NCBI RefSeq assembly: GCF_003367355.1
Contig: NZ_CP031413.1
Coordinates: 1,840,921 to 1,904,920 of the forward strand
Length of the DNA stretch: 64,000 nt
Source: Lysobacter sp. TY2-98
GTDB taxonomy: Bacteria; Pseudomonadota; Gammaproteobacteria; Xanthomonadales; Xanthomonadaceae
Reading direction: 5' to 3'
This document shows positions 25,902 to 36,456 of this stretch, one piece after another. The notes under the pieces are model-generated. The model did no database searches, had not been told where the DNA came from, and saw only the letters and a list, made by a program, of their open reading frames with translations. Numbering within the stretch: the stretch's first letter is position 1; each line of letters opens with the position of its first letter. The position numbers and the translations under genes were made by a program.

Positions 25902-25907
25902 TCGATC

Positions 25908-25932
25908 GAAGGGCCGGCACTGCCGGCCCTTC
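25908..25932 (+). terminator. Terminator between convergent genes
   Basis: Perfect 11-bp stem GAAGGGCCGGC/GCCGGCCCTTC with loop ACT, between the M2 peptidase stop and the convergent exporter stop. The following TTCGTT is a weak T-run; it may serve both directions. Confidence 0.7.
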
Positions 25933-25943
25933 TTCGTTATGGC

Positions 25944-27197
25944 TTACGGCGTCGGTACGTCCGCACCTTCGCAACGCAGCGCGTTCTTTCGCGACATCGC
26001 GTTCTCCCAGCCCCAGAACGCGAAAGCGATCAGCGTCATGGCGGTGGCCGCAGCGGCGAGCCACAGCGTGTGATGCGACAGGAGCGGCGACAGCACACCG
26101 GCGACCAGCGCGTTCATCACCAGGCTGGTGAACGCCTGCAGCGACGACGCCGAACCGCGCTGGCGCGGATACATGTCGAGGATCGCGAGGGTCAGCACCG
26201 GAAACACCAGCGCGATGCCGAACGCATGCAACGTCATCGGCAGCACCGCCCACGGGATCTCCGGGATCGGCACGATCGCGTTGTAGGCAACGTTGAAGGC
26301 CATCGCGATCGCCGTCGAAACGAAGCCGATGCGCACCAGCCGATCGCCGCTGAGCTTCCCCGCCGCGCGTCCTGACACGAACGCGCCGAGGATCATGCCG
26401 CCGATGGTGGGCACGAAGAACCACGCGAACTCGGTCTGGCCAAGATGGCGGCCGTGCAATCGCAACATCTCCAACACGAACACCGGCGCCGACGCGATGT
26501 ACAGGAACAGCGCGCTGAAGTTGAACGACGACGCCGCGGCGAGGCGCTGGAAGCGCGGGTTGACGAAGATCGCGGCGTAGTCGCGCAGTAGCGACTTGGG
26601 GACGAAGGGAAGTCGCGACGCCGGGGGATGCGTTTCCGGCAGCACGACCCACGTCGCGATAAGCAGGACGACGGCGAACGCGACCAGGAACCAGAAGATC
26701 ATCGGCCAGCGACTCCAGCCCAGCAGCCATCCGCCGATGACGGGCGCGATCGCCGGTGCGATGCCGAAGATCATCGACACCTGGCTCATCAGGCGTTGCG
26801 CGTCGGGGCCGTGCAGCACATCGCGGATCACCGCGCGGCCGACGATGAGGCCGACACCCGACGACAGCCCCTGCAGGGCGCGGAACGCCAGCAGCGTCGG
26901 CAGGTCCTTCGCGAGTGCGCAGCCCGCCGACGCCGCGACGAACACCACCAGCCCGCCGAGGATCACCCGCCGGCGCCCGATCGCATCCGACAGCGGCCCG
27001 TGCACCACGCTCATCAGCGCGTAGGCGATCAGGTAGACGCTGATCGTCTGCTGCATCGCCACCGCGTCGGCGCCCAACTGCGCACCGATCTGCGGGAATG
27101 CCGGGAAGATGGTGTCGATCGAGAATGGGCCGAACATGGCCAGTCCGCCCAGCAGCAGGGCAAGGCGTCGCGTGGACGGGCGGAGGGTCGGCGTCAT
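25944..27197 (-). CDS. Bcr/CflA family multidrug exporter
   Basis: A 417-residue MFS drug:H+ antiporter with 12 predicted helices. The family blocks are SIDTIFPAFPQIGAQLGAD in helix 1, GPLSDAIGRRRVILGGLVVFVAAS (the MFS loop 2-3 motif) and AFRALQGLSSGVGLIVGRAVIRD (motif C-like). It would export small cationic or antibiotic compounds (bicyclomycin-type in E. coli) and possibly dipeptides. The ATG at 27197 matches the known N-terminus style; an upstream extension lacks a hydrophobic start. A TACCCT -10-like box is at 27223-27228 on the minus strand. Confidence 0.92.
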   Translation of the reverse strand: MTPTLRPSTRRLALLLGGLAMFGPFSIDTIFPAFPQIGAQLGADAVAMQQTISVYLIAYALMSVVHGPLSDAIGRRRVILGGLVVFVAASAGCALAKDLPTLLAFRALQGLSSGVGLIVGRAVIRDVLHGPDAQRLMSQVSMIFGIAPAIAPVIGGWLLGWSRWPMIFWFLVAFAVVLLIATWVVLPETHPPASRLPFVPKSLLRDYAAIFVNPRFQRLAAASSFNFSALFLYIASAPVFVLEMLRLHGRHLGQTEFAWFFVPTIGGMILGAFVSGRAAGKLSGDRLVRIGFVSTAIAMAFNVAYNAIVPIPEIPWAVLPMTLHAFGIALVFPVLTLAILDMYPRQRGSASSLQAFTSLVMNALVAGVLSPLLSHHTLWLAAAATAMTLIAFAFWGWENAMSRKNALRCEGADVPTP

Positions 27198-27334
27198 GGA
27201 TCGGGCCGCGGCGGGGCGCACTAGGGTAATCGCTGCGGCCACCCGCTCTTGGCGTCGATGACGAACACCACGTTGCACGGGACATACGGCCGCTTCGTCA
27301 TGACCAATGGAACGCGCCATCGGCCCGGCGACGG

Positions 27335-27363
27335 TTGTTCCGTCACGACCCCGGCCTTACGTT
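27335..27363 (+). promoter_or_regulatory. Leaderless promoter of the ABC exporter gene
   Basis: TTGTTC (27335-27340), a 17-bp spacer and TACGTT (27358-27363), then six bases to the ATG at 27370. Of the leaderless-type promoters in the window this has the best -35/-10 spacing. Confidence 0.55.
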
Positions 27364-27369
27364 GGACGC

Positions 27370-29172
27370 ATGGCCTCCCCCGATCCCCTGAGCGTCGCCG
27401 TGCGCGGCACGCAACGCAGCGATTTCGGCATCGTCCGCTCGCTGTTCCCCTACCTCAAGCCGCACATCGGCCGCATCGCGTTCGCGATCGCCTGCCTGCT
27501 CGTCGCCAAGCTGCTCGGCCTCACGGTGCCGATGCTGCTCAAGCGCATCGTCGACTCGCTCAACATCGAGGCGACGCTGCGTGTGCTGCCGGTTCTGCTG
27601 CTCACCGCGTACGGCGCGGCGCGCGTTGGCGTCAACCTGTTCACCGAATTGCGGCAGGTGGTGTTCGCCCGCGTCATGGCGCGCACGGCGCGCGAGGTCA
27701 CGTTGAAGGTGTTCCGCCACCTGCATGCGTTGAGCCTGAAGTTCCATCTCTCGCGCCGGACCGGTGGAGTATCGCGCGACGTCGAACGCGGCGGCACCGC
27801 GATCACCGACCTGCTCGACTGGACGATCTACACCATCATCCCGACGATTCTCGAGGTCACGCTGGTTACGGGTTTCCTCGTCATCCATTACGGCTGGTCG
27901 TTCGGCGTGATCACGCTGCTGACGCTCGCCGGCTACATCGGCTGGACGTTCGCCGTCACCGAATGGCGCACGCGCTACTACCGGGCGAAGGTCGAAGCCG
28001 ACACCAAGGCGAATGCGCGCGCGGTCGATTCGCTGCTGAACTACGAGACGGTGAAGTACTTCAACAACGAGGAACACGAAGCGGGTCGCTACGACGAGAA
28101 TTTGCGCACCGTCGAGGAAGCGACGGTGATGAGCCTCAAGTCGCTAGCCGTGCTCAACGTCGGCCAGACCGCGATCGTGTCGCTGGGCGTGACCGCGCTG
28201 ATGTGGCGCGCGGCGGCGGGCGTGGTGGCGGGGCAGTACACGCTGGGTGACCTGGTGCTGGTGAACGCGTACCTGCTGCAGCTCGCAGCGCCGTTGAACT
28301 ACCTCGGCATGATGTACCGCGAGATCAAACAGTCGATCACCAACATGGAGCGCCTGTTCGGCCTGCTCGACGAGAAGCTCGATGTGCAGGACAAGCCCGG
28401 CGCGCTGCCGCTGCACACGCGCAAGGCGCACGTTCAATTCGAGGACGTGCGCTTCGCCTACGACCCGCGTCGCGAGATCCTCAAAGGCGTGAACTTCGAG
28501 ATCCGCCCCGGGCAGACGGTCGCCGTGGTCGGTCATTCGGGCTCGGGCAAATCCACCCTCGCCCGGCTGCTCTACCGCTTCTACGACCCGGATTCCGGCC
28601 GCATCAGCATCGACGGCCACGACTTGCGCGATCTCACGCAGGGCTCCGTGCGCGCCGCCATCGCGACGGTGCCGCAGGACACCGTGCTGTTCAACGACAC
28701 GATCTACTACAACATCCACTACGGTCGCCCCGACGCGACGCGTGAGGAAGTGGAAGCTGCCGCGAAGGCCGCACACATCCACGAATTCATCCTCGCGATG
28801 CCCGACGCGTACGAAACCGAAGTCGGCGAGCGCGGCTTGAAGCTCTCGGGCGGCGAGAAGCAGCGCGTGGCGATCGCGCGTGCTCTCTTGAAAAACCCCG
28901 CCATCATGATCTTCGACGAGGCGACATCCGCACTCGATTCACGCTCGGAGAAGGCGATCCAGGCCGAACTCGAACGCATCGCCGAAGGCCGCACGACGCT
29001 CGTCATCGCGCATCGCCTGTCGACGGTGATGAATGCCGACCGCATCCTGGTGATGGACGCCGGCCGCATCGTCGAACAGGGCACGCACGAGGAGCTGATC
29101 GCCTCGCTCGGCCATTACGCGCAGCTGTGGCAGCTGCAGTTGCAGGCGGCGGACGAGGCGGCCGTCGCCTGA
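27370..29172 (+). CDS. Atm1-type ABC exporter, fused permease/ATPase
   Basis: A 600-residue half-transporter with a six-helix domain (about residues 30-330) and an ATPase domain: Walker A GHSGSGKST at 388-396, Q-loop VPQDTVLFND, signature LSGGEKQ at 492-498, Walker B IMIFDEATSALD (Asp516, Glu517) and the switch His in IAHRLST. It is the Atm1/HMT1 type (EVTLKVFRHLHALSLKFHLSRRTGGVSRDVERGG is characteristic), which exports glutathione-derived or Fe-S-related thiol compounds and some heavy-metal conjugates; the substrate in bacteria is inferred. It works as a homodimer in the inner membrane. Its stop is three bases from the convergent unknown gene. Confidence 0.93.
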   Translation: MASPDPLSVAVRGTQRSDFGIVRSLFPYLKPHIGRIAFAIACLLVAKLLGLTVPMLLKRIVDSLNIEATLRVLPVLLLTAYGAARVGVNLFTELRQVVFARVMARTAREVTLKVFRHLHALSLKFHLSRRTGGVSRDVERGGTAITDLLDWTIYTIIPTILEVTLVTGFLVIHYGWSFGVITLLTLAGYIGWTFAVTEWRTRYYRAKVEADTKANARAVDSLLNYETVKYFNNEEHEAGRYDENLRTVEEATVMSLKSLAVLNVGQTAIVSLGVTALMWRAAAGVVAGQYTLGDLVLVNAYLLQLAAPLNYLGMMYREIKQSITNMERLFGLLDEKLDVQDKPGALPLHTRKAHVQFEDVRFAYDPRREILKGVNFEIRPGQTVAVVGHSGSGKSTLARLLYRFYDPDSGRISIDGHDLRDLTQGSVRAAIATVPQDTVLFNDTIYYNIHYGRPDATREEVEAAAKAAHIHEFILAMPDAYETEVGERGLKLSGGEKQRVAIARALLKNPAIMIFDEATSALDSRSEKAIQAELERIAEGRTTLVIAHRLSTVMNADRILVMDAGRIVEQGTHEELIASLGHYAQLWQLQLQAADEAAVA

Positions 29173-29175
29173 TCG

Positions 29176-29895
29176 CTAGTCGGCGGGAATACCGGGGTCG
29201 AACTCGTCGTTGACGGCTTCGAGGCACACGGGCGCGCGCGCCTTGAGCGTGTAGCGATGCTGCACCGACCCGTCGACCTCCATGTTGCCGATCGCGCGCG
29301 TCGCCTTGCGCGTGAGCAGGTTGACGCTGGTGTCGGTGGTTTCGCCGCTGCCGCGGTTCAGCACGCCTTCGTCGAATCCGATCAGGCGCATGCAGCCGTC
29401 CTGCCAGCGGAACCTGTAGGTCGTGTGGCTCGCGGTCCACGAGCCCGCGTTGGCGAAGAAGCCGACGGTGACCCCCAGGACGCGCTTGTCGAGCGTCAGC
29501 CCGCCGCTCTCGTACGCGTCGGACAGCGTGGGTATGTCGTTGCGGCGGATGACGGTGTCCGACTGCGCCACGCGTCGCCAGCCGCCTGCCGGATCGGCGA
29601 GGAGCACGACGAGCACGCGCGGATTGGTATCGAGCTCGGGCACGCCCAGCCCTTCGTTGTGCAGCACGTTGCGTGGATCGGCGTCGCGCAGCAGCAGGAC
29701 GTCGTCCGGCTTCGCGTCGGCGTCGACCGCGCCCGTCAGGCGCTCCTCGATCGTCCAGCCTTTGGGTACGAACGCTTCGACGGTCGCGGCGTGCTCCGGC
29801 AGCTGCGGGGTCGGCACGTCGGGGACTTCGAGCTCCTGCGCGTGAACCAGCCGCGCGGCGGCGAGCAGCAGCAATGGCACGGCGGTGCGGATCAT
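29176..29895 (-). CDS. Secreted protein of unknown function
   Basis: A 239-residue protein with a Sec signal peptide MIRTAVPLLLLAAARLVHAQ (cleavage near residue 20). The mature part is rich in beta strands, including GWTIEERLTGAVDADAKPDDVLLLRD, RVLVVLLADPAGGWRRVAQSDTVI, TLDKRVLGVTVGFFANAGSWTASHTTYRFRWQDGCMRLIGFDE and a C-terminal RYTLKARAPVCLEAVNDEFDPGIPAD. Two cysteines are in the mature protein and could form a disulfide. I do not recognise a family; the integrin/VCBS-like phrase DADAKPDDVLLL suggests a propeller-like relative. GGGGAG ribosome site and a TAGGCT -10-like box lie upstream. Confidence 0.65.
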   Translation of the reverse strand: MIRTAVPLLLLAAARLVHAQELEVPDVPTPQLPEHAATVEAFVPKGWTIEERLTGAVDADAKPDDVLLLRDADPRNVLHNEGLGVPELDTNPRVLVVLLADPAGGWRRVAQSDTVIRRNDIPTLSDAYESGGLTLDKRVLGVTVGFFANAGSWTASHTTYRFRWQDGCMRLIGFDEGVLNRGSGETTDTSVNLLTRKATRAIGNMEVDGSVQHRYTLKARAPVCLEAVNDEFDPGIPAD

Positions 29896-29960
29896 GTGCG
29901 TCTCCCCAGCGAGCGGCCGCCAGCCTAGCCGCCGGACGCCGCCGCGCCCACCCCACGGGC

Positions 29961-29966
29961 TACAAT
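29961..29966 (+). promoter_or_regulatory. -10 box of the gcvP riboswitch transcript
   Basis: TACAAT, 12 bases before the first riboswitch aptamer, so the RNA would start at about 29973 and include the whole riboswitch. No clear -35. Confidence 0.55.
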
Positions 29967-29978
29967 GCGCATCGAAGC

Positions 29979-30152
29979 ACCGGTGGGAGAAGCGGGCCCC
30001 GGCCCGCTGCCGAAGGCGCAATCGCCCGGAATCGCTCAGGCCCCCATACCGCCGGCTGCACACACTCTGGAGAGACCGGTTCGATCCGGCGCCGAAGGGG
30101 CAAGAAGCGCATCCTCCCCCGCGCTTCCAAACTCTCAGGCAGAAGGACAGAG
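29979..30152 (+). promoter_or_regulatory. Tandem glycine riboswitch
   Basis: Two consecutive glycine aptamers. Aptamer 1 (about 29979-30054) shows GGGAGA, the CCGAAGGCGCAA core, CGCTCAGGC and a closing GGTGGG/CCCATACC-type stem. Aptamer 2 (about 30064-30152) shows CTCTGGAGAGA, CCGAAGGGGCAA, CTCTCAGGCAGAAGGACAGAG. The linker between them is about ten bases. The tandem arrangement binds glycine; when it precedes glycine-cleavage genes it normally turns expression on. The region 30153-30294 is the expression platform, with a stem formed by GCGGGGCT/AGCCCGC and a second stem of GGCCGCGAGGCC. Confidence 0.93.
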
Positions 30153-30294
30153 GGGCGAGCGGGGCTTTCGAGCAGCGCAAGCTGCGAGCCCGCGAGCGCC
30201 AGACGGCCGCGAGGCCGGCTGGCCGGGTGTTCGGTCGGCGACGCACGTCGCCGGAGCGATCACCACGCCGCCCTCCTTCGCCGCCAGAGTTCCC

Positions 30295-33246
<2,952 letters not shown>

Positions 33247-33267
33247 GCCGGCCCTCGCGCCGCGACG

Positions 33268-33292
33268 AAGCCCCGCCCATGCGGGGCTTTTT
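33268..33292 (+). terminator. Rho-independent terminator of gcvP
   Basis: 9-bp stem AAGCCCCGC/GCGGGGCTT with loop CCAT and five T residues, about 20 bases after the gcvP stop. A-rich flank also makes it usable by the convergent KGG gene. Confidence 0.9.
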
Positions 33293-33303
33293 CGTTGCAG
33301 GGA

Positions 33304-33624
33304 TCAGTGCAGGTCGCCCATCAGCGGGTCGGCGTGACGCTCGCCCGTCGCGACGGCGACATCGGCCTCTTCGGCCGGGCGCCGGGCGCCGCCGTGGCTG
33401 GCCTCGCCGCCCAGGCGTCCGATATGCGCCATGTGCGCGCGATCGCGACTCACGGCCTCGCCGCCCTTGCGGCCGGCTTCACGCGCTTCGTTCGAGTCGA
33501 ATTCGTGGGCGTGCCCGCTCTGGTGCGCGGCGCGTCCACCCATGGACGAAATCGCACGCTGCTTCGCCGGGTCCATGCTGCCGAAACCGCCCCCGTGGCG
33601 GCCGCCTCGGTTGCTGTTCGCCAT
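33304..33624 (-). CDS. KGG-motif stress-induced protein
   Basis: 106 residues, hydrophilic and glycine-rich, with the KGG/YciG-type pattern: GGFGSMDPAKQRAISSMGGRAAHQSG, FDSNEAREAGRKGGEAVSRDRAHMAHIGRLGGEASHGG. The repeated (S/A)-x-x-G-G-x-A units are diagnostic of the stress-induced bacterial acidophilic repeat family, which includes conidiation-like proteins. Such proteins are usually made on entry to stationary phase or under general stress. GGAGG ribosome site 7 bases upstream. Shares the gcvP terminator region and is divergent from the Crp/Fnr gene. Confidence 0.85.
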   Translation of the reverse strand: MANSNRGGRHGGGFGSMDPAKQRAISSMGGRAAHQSGHAHEFDSNEAREAGRKGGEAVSRDRAHMAHIGRLGGEASHGGARRPAEEADVAVATGERHADPLMGDLH

Positions 33625-33881
33625 GTCCGCTTCCTCCGTTGCGTCGGCGCCGCTGGCGGACGCCGTCCATCCTGTCGCTGCGCCAGCGCCGCTTGCAGCA
33701 ACCGGCCCGCGCCCGGTGGCATCGTGCCCGACCGGAGCAACGCCAGATTACCGGCCGCCGTGTTATCAGAACGATAACCGGGCTCGGCGCACACTGTCGT
33801 CACACCGCGGGCGTTATGTGCGCTGGCGTACATACGGCCTTCGCGCGTGCGGTCGACAATCTTCCTGAATAGGGAGACCCC

Positions 33882-34610
33882 GTGCCCACGACAATCGCCA
33901 CACCCTGGAGGGCCCGTAACGGGTTGCTCGAGACGCTCTCCGACGACGAGTGCGATCGCCTACGTGGCGATCTGCAAGTCGTCGAGCTCACGCAGGGCAA
34001 GACGCTCTACGCCGCGGGCATGCCGCAGACGACGATGTATTTCCCGCGCAGCGGCGTGGTGTCGATGACCTACAACACCCAGAACGGTGAAAGCACCGAG
34101 ATCGCGATGATCGGTCGCGAAGGCATGGTGGGCACCTCGGTGTTGATGGACAGCATGACGACGCCGTCGAGCGCCGTGGTGCAGGTCGGCGGCGAGGCGC
34201 TTGCGCTGCGCGCCGACGTGGCCGATCGCGAATTCCGCAAGGGCGGGCACTTCCAGTTCATGGTCGTGCGCTACATGCAGGTGCTGCTCGCGCAGATGGC
34301 GCAGACCGCGGTGTGCAACCGCCATCATTCGGTCGAGAAGCAACTCTGCCGTTGGCTTCTGCTCTGCCACGACCGCATCGCCACTGACGAATTGCAGGTC
34401 ACGCAGGAGACCATCGCGACGCGGCTGGGCGTGCGCCGCGAGGCCGTGACCGAAGCCGCGGGCCGCCTGCAGGCGCTGGGCCTCATCCGCTGCGCACGCG
34501 GGCGTATCTGGATCGTCGACCGCAAGGGACTCGAGCGCCAGTCCTGCGAGTGCTATTCGGTCGTGCGTCGCGAATACGATCGTCTGTTGCCGCCGCACGC
34601 CGGCTGCTGA
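33882..34610 (+). CDS. Crp/Fnr family transcription regulator
   Basis: 242 residues. A cyclic-nucleotide-binding-like fold occupies about 20-140 (LQVVELTQGKTLYAAGMPQTTMYFPRSGVVSMTY..., IAMIGREGMVG), a dimer helix about 140-165, and a winged helix at about 170-230 (LQVTQETIATRLGVRREAVTEAAGRLQALGLIRCARGRIWIVD). The cAMP pocket residues R-x-S are not conserved and no N-terminal Cys cluster is present, so the effector is not cAMP or an FNR Fe-S cluster; several cysteines at the C-terminus (QSCECYS) stand out. Start is GTG at 33882 with AGGGAGA upstream. Related to regulators that respond to redox or starvation. Confidence 0.88.
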   Translation: MPTTIATPWRARNGLLETLSDDECDRLRGDLQVVELTQGKTLYAAGMPQTTMYFPRSGVVSMTYNTQNGESTEIAMIGREGMVGTSVLMDSMTTPSSAVVQVGGEALALRADVADREFRKGGHFQFMVVRYMQVLLAQMAQTAVCNRHHSVEKQLCRWLLLCHDRIATDELQVTQETIATRLGVRREAVTEAAGRLQALGLIRCARGRIWIVDRKGLERQSCECYSVVRREYDRLLPPHAGC

Positions 34611-34613
34611 TCG

Positions 34614-34862
34614 ATGGAACTTGCCATCTTCGCGTCCGCGAGTGGCGGCGTCGTGCTGGTGCCGACGCCGTTCCGTCCGCCCGATGACGCGATCACGTTG
34701 CATGGACCGCTGGTGCCGCGCGGCTTCCTGCGCGTGATCGATGCCGAAGCCGCACCGTGGCCCGAACTGGTGCTGCAGCTCGAGCGCCATCTGTTCGCGG
34801 CGCTCGGTGCCGCGGAAGCCGGCGTGCTGCTGGGCTCGTCGGCCGCACGCACCACGCTCTGA
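34614..34862 (+). CDS. Small protein of unknown function
   Basis: 82 residues, three bases after the Crp/Fnr stop and therefore probably cotranscribed. The sequence MELAIFASASGGVVLVPTPFRPP... is followed by PLVPRGFLRVIDAEAAPWPELVLQLERHLFAALGAAEAGVLLG. No signal peptide and no known family; the beta-rich start and the amphipathic helix at 50-65 suggest a small folded domain. The neighbour relation is the only hint about its role. Confidence 0.55.
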   Translation: MELAIFASASGGVVLVPTPFRPPDDAITLHGPLVPRGFLRVIDAEAAPWPELVLQLERHLFAALGAAEAGVLLGSSAARTTL

Positions 34863-34923
34863 CGGCACGAACGCATCGCCTCCACAGTCACCGGCTAGGC
34901 TGGTGATCGATCCGGAGGCAATG

Positions 34924-36396
34924 ATGTCCCCCCGTCACAATCTCACCGAAGGCCCGATCGCCCGCACGCTGTTCCTGTTCGCGCTGCCCATCCTCGGCGG
35001 CAACGTGCTGCAGTCGCTCAATGGCTCGATCAACGCGGTGTGGGTGGGTCGCTTCCTCGGTGAGCAGGCGCTGACGGCGACGGCGAACGCCAACAACGTG
35101 CTGTTCCTGGTGCTGGGCGCGGTGTTCGGCGTCGGCATGGCGGCGAGCATCCTCGTCGCGCAGGCGATCGGTCGCAACGACCTGACGCAGGCGCGTTGCG
35201 TGATCGGTACCAGCGCGACGTTCTTCATCAGCCTGTCGGTGCTGATCGCCGCGGTCGGCCTGCCGTTCTCGCGCCACCTGCTCGCCGGGATGGACACGCC
35301 GCCGAGTGCGTTGCCGTTCGCCGAGGCCTATCTTCGGATCATCTTCCTCGCGTTGCCGTTCCTCTACGCCTTCACCTTCATCACCGCGATCCTGCGCGGC
35401 TCGGGTGACACGCGCACGCCCTTCATCTTCCTCCTGCTCACGGTGGCGCTCGATATCGGCTTCAATCCGGTGCTGCTGTTCGGCCTCGGTCCGTTCCCGA
35501 AGATGGGCATCGCCGGCGCCGCGACCGCGACGTTGATCGCGAATGCGACGGCGCTTTCCGCGCTGCTGCTGTGGCTGCGTCACAAGAAGCATCGCCTGTG
35601 GATCAGCCGCGGCGAGCGCCACCTCTACAGGCCGAACCTCACAGTGCTGAAGTCGCTGATCGGCAAGGGCATCCCGATCGGACTGCAGATGATGCTGATC
35701 TCGGTCGCCATGCTCGCGATGATAACGATGGTCAACAAGCTCGGTGTCGAAACCACGGCCGCATACGGCGCGTCTCTGCAGTTATGGACCTACGTGCAGA
35801 TGCCGGCGATGGCGATCGGCGCGGCGTGTTCGTCGATGGCGGCGCAGAACGTCGGCGCAAACCGCTGGGATCGCGTGCATTCGATCGCAAAGTCGGGCGT
35901 ACTGTTCAACTTCCTCATGACCGGCGCGCTCATCGTGCCGCTGGTCGTGTTCAGCCACGCGACGCTGTCGCTGTTCCTGCCCGCCACCAGCCCCGCGCTG
36001 GTCATCGCGCAGCACCTGGATCCGATCGTCATCACCTCGTTCCTGTTCTTCGGCGTGACGTTCGTGCTTTCGGGCGTGGTGCGCGCGACGGGCGCGGTGA
36101 TCCCGCCGCTGGTCATCCTCGCGTTTGCCCTGTGGGGTGTGCGCGTGCCGTACGCCTCGTTGCTGCAGTCGCGAATGGGCGCGGACGCGATCTGGTGGAG
36201 TTTCCCGGTCAGCGCGGTGGTCGCGATGGCGCTGTCGGCGCTGTACTACGTCTACGGTGGCTGGCGGAAGGCGAAGATGCTTCCGGTCGCGCACGACGAG
36301 GTCGCGGTGCCGGCCGAAGTGCCCGCGATGCCGCCATCGCCGGTGGCCGACGTGGCGAGCTGCGATGAGGAGCGGACGGGCGTCGGCGGCCCCTGA
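34924..36396 (+). CDS. MATE family efflux protein
   Basis: A 490-residue MATE (NorM/DinF type) transporter, about 12 helices with internal duplication: LTEGPIARTLFLFALPILGGNVLQSLNGSINAVWVGRFLGEQALTA in the first half and GIPIGLQMMLISVAMLAMITMVNKLGVETTAAYGASLQLWTYVQMPAMAIGAACSSMAAQNVGA in the second. It uses H+ or Na+ gradients to export cationic drugs or metabolites. C-terminal 40 residues are charged and Pro-rich. GGAGG is six bases before the ATG at 34924; an ATG one codon earlier is too close. A -10-like TAGGCT lies at 34896-34901. Confidence 0.9.
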   Translation: MSPRHNLTEGPIARTLFLFALPILGGNVLQSLNGSINAVWVGRFLGEQALTATANANNVLFLVLGAVFGVGMAASILVAQAIGRNDLTQARCVIGTSATFFISLSVLIAAVGLPFSRHLLAGMDTPPSALPFAEAYLRIIFLALPFLYAFTFITAILRGSGDTRTPFIFLLLTVALDIGFNPVLLFGLGPFPKMGIAGAATATLIANATALSALLLWLRHKKHRLWISRGERHLYRPNLTVLKSLIGKGIPIGLQMMLISVAMLAMITMVNKLGVETTAAYGASLQLWTYVQMPAMAIGAACSSMAAQNVGANRWDRVHSIAKSGVLFNFLMTGALIVPLVVFSHATLSLFLPATSPALVIAQHLDPIVITSFLFFGVTFVLSGVVRATGAVIPPLVILAFALWGVRVPYASLLQSRMGADAIWWSFPVSAVVAMALSALYYVYGGWRKAKMLPVAHDEVAVPAEVPAMPPSPVADVASCDEERTGVGGP

Positions 36397-36399
36397 TGC

Positions 36400-36428
36400 T
36401 TGTCGCGAACGCGCGGCCGTCCTAGATT
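36400..36428 (+). promoter_or_regulatory. Promoter of the poly-proline hydrolase gene
   Basis: TTGTCG (36400-36405), 17-bp spacer, TAGATT (36423-36428). Leader about 21 nt with GGGGA before the ATG at 36457. Confidence 0.55.
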
Positions 36429-36456
36429 CGGCGCACCACAGGGGAATGGGGACGCC

